NCBI GenBank assembly: GCA_958430865.1
Contig: CAUDNR010000448.1
Coordinates: forward strand, 7,156-18,354
Length of the DNA stretch: 11,199 nt
Origin: Entrophospora sp. SA101
Taxonomy: Eukaryota; Glomeromycota; Glomeromycetes; Entrophosporales; Entrophosporaceae
Direction of reading: 5' to 3'
The position numbers and the translations under genes were made by a program. Shown piece after piece: positions 1-7,058 of this stretch. Below the pieces are notes generated by a model. It saw only the letters and a list, made by a program, of their open reading frames with translations. It was not told the DNA's origin and did no database searches. Within the stretch, counting starts at the first letter, position 1. Each line of letters opens with the position of its first letter.

Positions 1-97
1 CAAAATTTTTTATTTAATAAAAAAAAATAGAAATAAAGTTTTGTCTGGTATAACAAAAATCCGTTATAACGAGGTCCATTATAACAAGGTTTGACTG
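1..97. mobile_element. Terminal end of a pogo/Tigger-like (Tc1-mariner superfamily) DNA transposon
   Basis: Read on the minus strand from 97, the element begins CAGTCAAACCTTGTTATAA and continues with a second, similar CTCGTTATAACGGA block. It is directly preceded by TA (plus 98-99), the duplicated target dinucleotide of this superfamily. From memory, CAGT...AACCTCGTTATAAC is the usual terminal repeat of pogo/Tigger elements; the TA and CAGT edge are seen directly. The transposase and the other end would lie left of the window; no partner end occurs inside it. The inner boundary is unknown, because position 1 is still AT-rich element-like sequence. Confidence 0.7.
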
Positions 98-406
98 TAA
101 CTTTTAAGGTAGAATTAAAAGGTAGCGATTGAAGAGGTTCATTTGTGTCTTGGTTCATTACTTGTTTCCCATTATTATAAATTAATTGGCCATTTGAATT
201 TATCATTATATTTTTGTTTAAAATGACATAATTATCTTTGATAGTCATAATTGAAAAAGTGGTCCCAAGGCCAAATCATTTTCATTCCAATTTGGTAGTA
301 GAGGAAAAAAGATTTCTGCATCTTGAATTGCTTGCCAAAATTCAATAATCCTCTCAGGAGCTACAAGAACATAATTTATTGGGGTATTCGATATTAACAA
401 ATCTAA
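1..406 (-). pseudogene. Remains of a protein-coding gene cut by the transposon end
   Basis: Two minus-strand frames look coding. Frame one is open from 406 to a TGA at 245-247 and includes APERIIEFWQAIQDAEIFF and PLLPNWNENDLALGPL. A second frame, shifted by one base, is open from 275 to the window edge and includes IMTIKDNYVILNKN and INSNGQLIYNNGKQV. They overlap at 245-275, as expected if one frame was broken by an indel. The second frame runs through the TA junction at 98-99 into the transposon terminus, so the element probably landed in or beside this gene. I do not recognise the family. It could also be two exons of one gene, but I see no convincing splice sites between them. Confidence 0.35.
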
Positions 407-860
407 TTAATGTCATAATGTAAATACATATTAGTCATGGGACATTGCAAATCAAGTGTCATTCAATATAAACATTACACAAAAAATTATATTGTTGTCC
501 ACTTCAAAAAAAAAATCTCCGTTTTTCATGTAACAAGCGACTTTCAACCATAATAAATTTTTTAGAGCCAGACTGGGGCTTTTAACAACAGTTAAAAGAA
601 AAGACTAGCTTAAATATTGGTTGTTCTACGCCAGGTCGAAAGCGTTTCTTTTCTTCACACTTATTTTAAGATTATCGCTCAACCAGTATGCAGACTAAAG
701 CAAATTCAGCAGCAACAGTTGTGCCAAAGTGTTCCCTACAAAGTCGCTTATAACTACTTGGAAGGTTGTGTTAGAAAAATTTTGCTTTTAATTATAAGGG
801 ACTGATTTATAAGGTTATTAATTTATTTAGAATTTTAAAATTACATGGTCAAAATTTCAA
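407..860. other. Spacer with no supported gene
   Basis: No ORF with an ATG and coding character is visible on either strand. The longest plus frame, 617-805, opens with TTG and has no recognisable content. A perfect 8-bp hairpin (CTTTTAAC, loop AACA, GTTAAAAG) lies at 579-598. The 14-mer TTAAGATTATCGCT occurs at 666-679 and again at 2056-2069, suggesting fragments of a dispersed repeat. Confidence 0.5.
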
Positions 861-885
861 AATAATAATAATAATAATAATAATA
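861..885. repeat. (AAT)n microsatellite
   Basis: An uninterrupted run of about eight AAT units inside AT-rich spacer. It has no coding context. Confidence 0.9.
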
Positions 886-1026
886 GTTAATTTATTGTTT
901 GATAATTATGAATACAAAGAATTGGAGAAATAATAATTAACAATAAAGAAATTTATTTATTAATAGACCTTTGGCATAGTACATCAAGCAAGGTTTGAAT
1001 ATTTCGGAATAAAGCTCTAAAGAGTT

Positions 1027-1097
1027 GTGGTGGTAGTGATGGTAATGATGGTGGTAATGGTGGTAATGATGGTAGTGGTAGTGATAGTAATACAAGT
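1027..1097. repeat. GGT-rich triplet minisatellite
   Basis: Irregular repeats of GGTAGTGAT, GGTAATGAT and GGTGGTAAT stand out by composition from the AT-rich surroundings. One plus frame reads as Gly/Ser/Asp/Asn (GGSDGNDGGNGG...) and ends at TAA in the run SNTSW-stop. This could be the tail exon of a Gly-rich protein, but the same frame is closed by a TGA just upstream and no clear acceptor supports an exon. I treat it as a repeat. Confidence 0.6.
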
Positions 1098-1212
1098 TGG
1101 TAATAAAAAAAATAAAATTATTATTATAAATATATTTTGTTGATATTTAACTTATAATTAAATTCATTAAATTGAATAATAATATACCAAACAAATAATT
1201 TATATTTTCTAA

Positions 1213-1386
1213 AAATAAATAATTAATAATAAAAAAAATTTGATCGCGTAACGGATTGTACACTGTCAGATCGTCAGATCGTTCAACCTTTGGAACCTTT
1301 AATAAATAATTAATAATAATAAAAATATGATCGCGTAACGGATTGTACACTGTCAGATCATCAGATCGTTCAACCTTTGCAACCTT
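1213..1386. repeat. Two direct tandem copies of an 87-bp unit
   Basis: Units 1213-1299 and 1300-1386 match at a period of 87 bp. Each has an AT-rich half (AAATAAATAATTAATAAT) and a unique half starting GATCGCGTAACGGATTGT, then a short internal duplication of CAGATCG and TTCAACCTTTGGAA. Differences are few, for example GATCGTC versus GATCATC. The minus-strand frame through both copies gives ERSDDLTVYNPLRD twice, but this is a by-product of the repeat. The piece ATCGCGTAAC recurs inverted near 1768-1778 (GTTACGCGAT), so the unit is probably part of a dispersed family. Confidence 0.85.
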
Positions 1387-2337
1387 TGGAAAAAGAAATA
1401 AATATATTAATATAATCACACATACCTTTTAATAATAGCAGTAACATCAGTGCTTGTAATCTTGGAATAATTGTCATCTTCTGGTCAATTGATGATTTTA
1501 ACTCAAAATTTTACATGTTATTTATTTACATTAATATATAAATGTAATTAATATTATTAATAAAATTTTCTTTTCTTTTAACCATATTAATAACATCTCC
1601 ATCAGATCCTGCTAATGCATTAATAAATAAATACTTTTTAATTTAATCATTACACTTCTAAATATATAAAAAATAGATGAAATAAAAATTAATGAAGCTA
1701 ACCTTTAAAAATATTAAAAAAATCAAATTAATTCCATTTTATTAATAGCCATTCTTGAAAAGAGTCTGTTACGCGATTTTGTTTTTGTTAAATAAATTTT
1801 GTTTGATACAATCTTCTATTTCATCCAGCAATGTATATTAATATATTAATATTATTAGAAGTTAATACTTTTCTATAAACAAATTATGTAATTTAAAAAA
1901 ATAAACATTTAAAGATTGGAAATTAGAACTTAACTATTGCATTTATTATTATTGTGTAAAAAAAATTAAGCCCAAAGATTGAAAATGTGCATGTTATCCA
2001 ATTCCTTAATTTATTATTATTATAGAACTTATAGAACTGGTAGTCCAACTTCATGTTAAGATTATCGCTTAGTGGTATTTGTTTACCCTGGCAAAAAATA
2101 CATCAAAATAAAGGGTTTTTCATATATTTGTTATTTTTTATGATCAAAGTAACAATTTGATTAAATCAGGCAAGTTTGTGTATGAAAGCGTGATTTTTTT
2201 CTTCATTTTTTCATATAAAATTCCGTGTTGATCAAAAAATTTTTATTAGTGAGTGACACTTGACCCCCTGTAGATCCGCAATGTCCTGCGACTGTTATCA
2301 TATCATTGCCGAAGGCAGTCACGACTATGTTAATCTC
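1387..2337. other. AT-rich spacer with no supported gene
   Basis: Long AT tracts, scattered stops in all frames and no ORF with a plausible start. Only short recurrences are seen: the inverted CGCGTAAC piece near 1770 and TTAAGATTATCGCT at 2056-2069. The stretch 2255-2335 is less AT-rich and may be the decayed body of a gene ending at the acceptor-like site near 2350, comparable to the relic at 5882-6199, but I cannot align it convincingly. Confidence 0.4.
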
Positions 2338-2341
2338 TTTT

Positions 2342-2426
2342 TCTAGCAGGTTCCAGGTCAAGCAAATGAAACAATATAAAATAAGCTGAGTTCGGTTTAT
2401 AAGGCAGGTTAGAAATACTTTTTGAT
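2342..2426 (+). repeat. Conserved upstream block, copy A (partner 6161-6238)
   Basis: This starts with an acceptor-like TTCTAGCAG and aligns to TTCTAACAG in copy B. It continues with GGTTC..AGC(A/G)AATGAAA..ATATAAA and GG(C/T)(A/G)GGTTAG. In copy B the post-AG sequence reads as the last codons of an upstream gene ending at TAA. Copy A lacks one base relative to B (TTCCAGG versus TTCTCAGA), which breaks that frame. The block lies just before the start codon of the small gene in both cassettes, so it may combine the tail of one gene with the promoter of the next. Confidence 0.65.
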
Positions 2427-2450
2427 AAATTATCTTCGTTGAAGTTTACA

Positions 2451-2904
2451 ATGGGTGGATTTATCAATGTTTCAGTTGGTAAATAAATCCTCTTATTGGC
2501 TTCGTTAATAAAATCACGATTAGATAATATATAAACATTGATACTTTTTTATGTAGTTTCACCAAAAACTTGGTCAGATGTAAAATACATCAGCCTTTAT
2601 GACAGGGACAAAAACAATTCTCATGAAGATACGCAAAGACTCGCTAGGACACATTCCTTGTAAGTTGCATGATTTCGTTTTTATTACATAACTTTATCTA
2701 TGTTTCATTTCCACCATTCTGTATAATTATAGCGAAATTACGCAAAAAAAAAAGGGGTTATACTTCGATGTAGATGGCCAAACATTCGATCTTGATGATA
2801 TTATTGAAAATACGGGACAGCAAGAAGTGAAAAAAGGAGAGTTCCTCTTAAGATTGGAATACGTCGATTCTTCACCAGGACCTTACTTTGCTAGTGCTTA
2901 TTAA
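2451..2904 (+). CDS. Three-exon gene for a 100-residue protein of unknown function (cassette A)
   Basis: Exons are 2451-2478, 2557-2659 and 2733-2904. The introns are 78 nt (GTAAAT...ATGTAG) and 73 nt (GTAAGT...TTATAG). The phases join exactly (28+103+172 = 303 nt) into 100 residues plus TAA. The start ATG follows AAGTTTACA. The protein opens MGGFINVSVVSPKTWSD, has a charged middle (DRDKNNSHEDTQR) and a C-terminal part rich in acidic and aromatic residues (YFDVDGQTFDLDD, EVKKGEFLLRLEYVD). No signal peptide, membrane segment or known motif is visible. An AATAAA at 2995-3000 follows in the 3' block. I do not recognise the family; a related but broken sequence (DKNNYE, ETQKG, GGEF) appears at 5866-5938. 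The exon structure is well supported, the function is not. Confidence 0.65.
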
Positions 2905-2960
2905 TTCAGAAACTCGCCATTAAATTGTCCACAATAGCAGGATATGATTTTTTTTATTTT

Positions 2961-3016
2961 TATGTTGTTATTTCGGTAACATTTTTTATATATCAATAAA
3001 GTAAGGTTCTATGTAA
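2961..3016 (+). terminator. Conserved 3' block with AATAAA polyadenylation signal, copy A
   Basis: ATATCAATAAAGTAAGGTTC contains AATAAA at 2995-3000, about 90 nt after the stop of the cassette A gene. The block aligns to 6833-6882 (GTTGTT, then AGCAAC or GGTAAC, TTTTTATATCAATAAA, TAAGRT/GTTCTATG). It is shared although the coding sequences it follows are unrelated. Confidence 0.7.
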
Positions 3017-3140
3017 CCATTTGTCTCAATCTAATTATGTGGACGTCCATGCTTTATTTTCATCAAAATCACGTGCGTTCCAATTTGGAACGGAGATCAC
3101 TTTGTTAGAAAAAAATTGAATGTATCACTATACATAAGAT

Positions 3141-3289
3141 ATGTCTCGCAAATCTAAGGCAAATTTACTATGAATCCAAAACAGTATTTGCAATATCAAA
3201 ACTGGAATGAGTATATGCATAATAATAACATGGAAGAGGGATATATAATTATCATTAATGTATATAACTTCGATATACTGACATTTTAA
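3141..3289 (+). pseudogene. Decayed copy of the small MSRKSK gene
   Basis: The leader ACATAAGATATGTCTCGCAAATCTAA matches the starts at 6972 and 9219. The first frame gives MSRKSKANLL and stops at 3171-3173. The downstream half survives in another frame from the ATG at 3170 (MNPKQYLQYQNWNEYM, ending TAA at 3289). It aligns to NPKQYMQFLNRDKYM of the intact copy. A net deletion of about 20 nt after MSRKSK explains the shift. No intron repairs it. Confidence 0.7.
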
Positions 3290-3589
3290 ACGTTTTCCTT
3301 CCATGCCTCCCTCTAAAGAATGAATAATGCAGGTGTATTTTATGCCAAGAATTCCTCTCAAAATGTATTAGTATTAGTATGAAGTAATTAATCGAATTTG
3401 ATTTTTTGTCAGATTTGTCGCATGATCAATTATTATTATGCATGCAGAATTTCTTACAGATTGAACATCTATGTTGCACCGCACTATCGATCGATAACAA
3501 AATGCATGATGATGTAATTATGGTCAATAATTAAATAAATTTTTGAAAGTCTTTCTTATCAAATTCTTTACTTGATCCAACTAACAGAA
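3290..3589. other. Upstream spacer of the ATPase gene
   Basis: AT-rich sequence without a supported ORF. The minus frame across 3128-3361 lies over the MSRKSK relic and has no coding character. The promoter of the ATPase gene is presumably in 3480-3580 (pyrimidine-rich CTTTCTTATC...TTCTTTACTTG before the start), but no distinct element can be named. Confidence 0.4.
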
Positions 3590-5271
3590 ATGTCTTCCTC
3601 CGGTATCTTGCAGTGCTTTCAGTGGAGTCGCTCTGTTACCTGTCGAGTCTTGTTCCTTCAGCCACAAAATCCTATGTTGAGAAACTTAAGACTTAACCTA
3701 TTTCCATCATATCTCTCAAGATCTTACGCAATTTCCACACTTCCTCCACCTCGCCACACCTCTCCTGATGAGTCTGCCTCCTCCAATTGGAAGAAACTTA
3801 CAAGTATAACTGCAAAACGGCTTCCGGTATGAACATATTTGTTGTTTGTTGCATTACTCGGTTGAGTTTCTCACCATCTTTTCACTATTTGCAGACTGCC
3901 ATACTGGCGAAAATATTTGTAACTGGCTTTCTTGGTTTCATATCAGTGGACCTTCTATACGCTTGGTATCGGAACTGGCACAATGAACGTCTAATTACCA
4001 ATACAATAGAAAAAGGCACTCGACCTGAAACTGATGTTTCGGATGATGAATTCGTTCCTCGACCTCTAGTTGTAGAACGCCTTAAGAGAATTTTTCAGCC
4101 GTATAAAAATCAATCATTTTATCATATGGTTTGCGGTGAACACGGGACCGGGAAGACAACACTGACTAGAATTTCGGCAAAAGAAGTTGGACAGGGAGTT
4201 ATATATGTTGATATTCCTGCAAATATCATGCAATTGGGCGAAGCGATTGGAAAAGCCATTAACTTTTCATTTGAGGAGGATATCTCTTTCACGGCACAGC
4301 TATTACGGAAAATCTTGGGCGATACTAGTAGTGAGTTTATTACTGCTTTGTTTTTAACAACAACATATTTTTAACACTGATTCTCTTTTACAGAGAAAAT
4401 CGATTATCCCGAGTGGGTGAGAGCTTTGGATGCCTTTAAGCATGCTTCCATAATATACAAAAAGAAGTACGGAAAACCACCAATTATTGTTTATGATAAT
4501 ATCAGCCAACTAGTTTACAAGAATCCGGAAATCCTTGATATCCTTCAGGATGATGCCAAGAATAATGCCGATGACAGAAAATACATCGCCGTGTTTGTCA
4601 GCAGTGAAGGAAGTGTTCCCCGAAGAATGGAATGTAAGTATTTGACAATGTTTTTTGGTGCTCTCGAAAAAATTGTATTATTTACAGATTGTGATTCTTA
4701 TTTCTAGCACGTAATTCTTGGTCACGTGCAAAGAAACCAGTAATGGAAATTGGTGATCTCAGCGAGAAGGAATCAATGGATTATCTGGTCAACAAGCGCA
4801 AAATTAGCTCTTCAGAAGCAAATAAAATCTATGAATTAGTTGGTGGTCGTATCGTAGAGCTGAAGGCTGTGGCGGATGATTTTCTGGATGGAAAGTCCTT
4901 CAAAGGTAATAATGATTTATATTTTGCATCAATCAAATTTGCATTTTTCTACTTTGGATTAATTGCTTTTCCCTTTTTCTGTAGTCATTAAATGGCAAAT
5001 CTTAACTGAAGTCGAGAAGAAATTTAAAAATGCACAACTCTATGAAAATCAACCATACCATGAAGTGGGAAAGCGTGTCATCAATTCTTTATTAAAATCC
5101 AAAGAGCTTAGCTATATAACATATATGAAATTTTTCAATAGGGCAGAGGAATCTGATAAAATGTTGGAATACAATGTATTTGCATATCATCCAGAAAAAA
5201 ACACTGTGACGTTTCAGTCTCAGTCAGTAGAATACTATATCCGAGAAAATGCTAATATGTTCCTTAAATAA
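3590..5271 (+). CDS. Five-exon gene: membrane-anchored P-loop ATPase (AAA+/STAND-like, ATPase_2 type), probably mitochondrial
   Basis: Exons 3590-3826, 3895-4330, 4394-4633, 4708-4905 and 4985-5271 join without frame conflict into 465 residues. Introns are 63-79 nt. The ATG at 3590 has a purine at -3; the frame reaches upstream only to a TTG. Residues 1-79 are rich in Ser, Arg and hydrophobics with few acids (MLRNLRLNLFPSYLSRSYAIS), as in mitochondrial presequences. A single membrane segment follows at about 81-103 (AKIFVTGFLGFISVDLLYAW). The ATPase domain has Walker A GEHGTGKTT (160-168), Walker B IIVYD (255-259), a sensor-like VFVSSEG near 293 and Arg-Arg at 301-302. GDLSEKES...YELVGGR (to 352) is typical of the helical lid after the ATPase_2 core. 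The last about 110 residues resemble a winged-helix end. It probably uses ATP for remodelling or signalling at the inner membrane; the substrate is unknown. Neighbouring genes give no functional clue. Confidence 0.85.
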
Positions 5272-5881
5272 GGCCATTAACATTTTTTAAAAAAATATAG
5301 GTATACTTAATGTCATTAATGCCTTTTATTGCTAATTAAAAGCTCATGATGTTATAAATTTATGATTTTTCAATACAATTGAGTAGCGAGTTGGTATTCA
5401 CTTACACCCCTACGTGAATCAGTGATCTAATTCGGAAGAATTGTTGTACATTGGGGATTTTGATTTTTATACTCAAATCTTGAAGCCTAATAGCTTAATC
5501 TAGCCTAATGTTATTAGGAGTATTTATCTGGTTGTTGATCCAATAAAGATCGAAAAAAGAATGCAAATATATACATGATTCAGGGACAATGATTTTCTGT
5601 GATTCACATAATTTCACAGATAATACAAAATTCACCGCAGAATTTTCTTTTTTTGGAATAATGTTGTATGACAACTTTCTATTTAGAGAAGCTCAATCAT
5701 CTGAACCCATTTAAGTTTAGAGATCCCTGCATATAGTCGCACAAGATGTAGACATTCTATTACTATATATAGTTGTATCACAATTAATCTTGTGGAACAA
5801 AGGTCGTTATATACTATATTTATTATAGTATATAGCAATAAAGCTTTCCTTATTGTATATGGCTTTCTGATAAGAACAACT
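5272..5881. other. Spacer downstream of the ATPase gene
   Basis: No supported gene. No consensus AATAAA is close to the ATPase stop; the first AT-rich candidates follow at about 5285-5340. The 3' part of this spacer holds the hairpin at 5808-5834 and the left arm of an inverted repeat at 5867-5879. Confidence 0.45.
5808..5834. repeat. Perfect 11-bp stem inverted repeat
   Basis: TATATACTATA and TATAGTATATA are exact reverse complements separated by TTTAT. It lies in spacer sequence upstream of the relic gene. It could form a cruciform or RNA hairpin, but low sequence complexity makes chance possible. Confidence 0.6.
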
Positions 5882-5935
5882 ATGAATGAGACTCAAAAAG
5901 GTTATGAAGGAGGAGAGTTTATTGTTCTTTATCAG
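5867..5935. repeat. Imperfect inverted repeat, 13/14-nt arms
   Basis: CTGATAAGAACAA at 5867-5879 is the reverse complement of TTGTTCTTTATCAG at 5922-5935, apart from one extra A. The 42-nt interior includes ATGAATGAGACTCAAAAAGG. It overlaps the start of the relic gene, so it may be fortuitous or part of a small foldback element. Confidence 0.5.
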
Positions 5936-6199
5936 TAATAATATCAAATTCATATGTTACGGAACTTGAGATCTGAGATCGCCAAAATCTGTCTTATTTT
6001 TTATTCTACAAAAGCGATCGCCAAACTGGAAGGTTTAATTTCCCCATAAAAGGCGAAACATATTTAGTTCTTGACACCCATGACTTAATAGACCTGCCTT
6101 ACGAAGAAAGATCCGAGAAATGGTTGGAGTAACGTAATTACTAATCATGTATTTTTTTCTTCTAACAGGTTCTCAGATTTAGCGAATGAAATCATATAA
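5882..6199 (+). pseudogene. Relic of a small intron-containing gene upstream of cassette B
   Basis: An 18-codon frame from ATG 5882 (NETQKGYEGGEFIVLYQ) stops at 5936-5938. A different frame then reads VIISNSYVTELEI, a TGA at 5974-5976, and then a clearly coding-like stretch DRQNLSYFLFYKSDRQTGRF, NFPIKGETYLVLDTHDLI and DLPYEERSEKWLE. A possible 40-nt intron 6129-6168 (GTAACG, TACTAAT, TAACAG) would lead into FSDLANEII and TAA at 6197-6199; without it the frame stops at 6130. With no single open path from an ATG, I call it a relic. The early part resembles the cassette A protein (DKNN..E..TQ, then GEF), so it may be an old paralogue. Confidence 0.45.
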
Positions 6200-6238
6200 A
6201 TAAACCGGATTTGTGAGGTGGGTTAGCAATAACATCGC
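6161..6238 (+). repeat. Conserved upstream block, copy B (partner 2342-2426)
   Basis: TTCTAACAGGTTCTCAGATT...GCGAATGAAATCATATAAA aligns to 2342-2384 with about eight differences in 42 positions. A further shared GGTGGGTTAG follows. Here the sequence after the acceptor-like TAACAG can still read as a short terminal exon ending at 6199. Similarity to copy A fades before the start codon of the downstream gene at 6369. Confidence 0.65.
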
Positions 6239-6368
6239 TATTATATATTTATTTATTTTTCAAAAAATACTCGCAACTTATTTCTAAGGTAATGTAGATT
6301 GGGCATTTACGTTACAAAAAAGAAAGTGATATTCTACTAATTATGAATTTTATATTTAGAAGCGCAAA

Positions 6369-6794
6369 ATGAGTAATACCAATAATTCTAATGCTCCCAA
6401 TGTTGGCGATTCTAATGCTCCCAGTGTTAGCGATTCTAATACTAACAATACTAATAACTCAACATCGTTCAAACAAAAATCTTCTAGACCAAAATCATCT
6501 AAAACCAATCGCAAAAATAAGAAAGATAGTTTTGGTAAGTGTCTTCGTTAAAAAATGCTCTTCATATATTAGTGAAATTAGCAAGACTAACTCTCATTTT
6601 ACCTGTGTATTCTATGCATTAAATCAGATAATTTGACGACCTATAATCCCTCCTTAGAAGACGATGACTATAACGTTGATAATGGTAGACACTGGGAAAA
6701 TCTTTCGAGAGAAAAATTAGAAGAAGATAGAGAAAATGACTACAATGGTATGATTAATCCTGGTAAACTGAACGACATGTTAGATCAAATGTGA
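6369..6794 (+). CDS. Two-exon gene for a 110-residue low-complexity, charged protein (cassette B)
   Basis: Exons 6369-6534 and 6628-6794 are joined across a 93-nt intron (GTAAGT...AAATCAG) and total 333 nt, giving 110 residues plus TGA. The N-terminal 40 residues are an Asn/Ser/Thr-rich stretch with a repeated SNAPNVGD / SNAPSVSD unit. A basic patch follows (RPKSSKTNRKNKKD, about 39-52), which could be a nuclear localisation signal. The second exon is acidic (LEDDDYNVDNGRHWENLS, REKLEEDRENDY). A probably disordered protein with a basic-then-acidic layout fits a nucleic-acid or protein-binding role, but I do not recognise it. An acceptor-like TATATTTAG just upstream hints at an intron in the 5' UTR. 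AATAAA lies at 6863-6868. It is unrelated in sequence to the cassette A protein. Confidence 0.75.
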
Positions 6795-6804
6795 AACTCC
6801 ACCA

Positions 6805-6820
6805 ATATATATATATATAT
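6805..6820. repeat. (AT)n microsatellite in the 3' UTR
   Basis: A run of about eight AT units just after the cassette B stop codon, followed by TTTATTTATTTATATATTG. There is no counterpart of this run in cassette A. Confidence 0.85.
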
Positions 6821-6832
6821 TTATTTATTTAT

Positions 6833-6882
6833 ATATTGTTGTTTTAGCAACGTTTTTATATCAATAAAATAAGATCCTATGA
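6833..6882 (+). terminator. Conserved 3' block with AATAAA polyadenylation signal, copy B
   Basis: TTTTTATATCAATAAAATAAG carries AATAAA at 6863-6868, about 70 nt past the cassette B stop. It is homologous to 2961-3016, including the trailing TCCTATGAGATCA versus TTCTATGTAACCA. Confidence 0.7.
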
Positions 6883-6963
6883 GATCATAATTTTTGATGT
6901 CGTTAATGCGAGTTACAATCACTTTTGCAAAAAATTAAAGTCGTTTGTCCATATTAATATATA

Positions 6964-7004
6964 CATAAGATATGTCTCGTAAATCTAAAAATAGCAGACG
7001 AAAA
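6964..7004 (+). repeat. 41-bp direct repeat, left copy (right copy 9211-9251)
   Basis: CATAAGATATGTCTCGTAAA and the following TCTAAAAATAGCAGACGAAAA match 9211-9251 at 39 of 41 positions, in the same orientation and 2247 bp apart. The differences are A/G at 6970 and T/C at 6980. The pair brackets the minus-strand 673-residue gene. The shared part encodes the MSRKSKNSRRK leader; the two sequences diverge right after it. Confidence 0.8.
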
Positions 7005-7058
7005 CCTAATCATTTTTATGTATTCTTTGATGGAACTCGCTATGTTATGTCTGGCTAA
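6972..7058 (+). CDS. Short MSRKSK-type ORF, 28 residues, probably truncated
   Basis: MSRKSKNSRRK is identical to the start of the intact copy at 9219. The rest (PNHFYVFFDGTRYVMSG) differs but can be lined up loosely with KQYMQFLNRDKYMQ (Y, F and Y kept, conservative changes between). It stops at 7056-7058, overlapping the tail of the convergent minus-strand gene by 14 bp. It is either a divergent mini-gene or a copy cut short when the neighbouring gene arrived. The basic leader KSKNSRRK could bind RNA or DNA or act as a nuclear signal. Confidence 0.45.
   Translation: MSRKSKNSRRKPNHFYVFFDGTRYVMSG

Noticed and set aside
617..805. Plus-strand open frame of 62 codons
   Set aside because: It opens with TTG rather than ATG, shows no domain or intron structure and lies in repeat-bearing spacer.
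1147..1419. Minus-strand open frame of 90 codons with an internal repeat
   Set aside because: The repeated peptide is simply the translation of the 87-bp tandem DNA repeat; the rest is AT-rich Ile/Leu/Asn sequence.
2255..2335. Possible tRNA or other structured RNA in the less AT-rich patch
   Set aside because: No cloverleaf arms, TPsiC-like motif or box A/B spacing could be found.
3128..3361. Minus-strand open frame of 77 codons
   Set aside because: It lies antisense to the MSRKSK relic, which has clear homologues on the plus strand.
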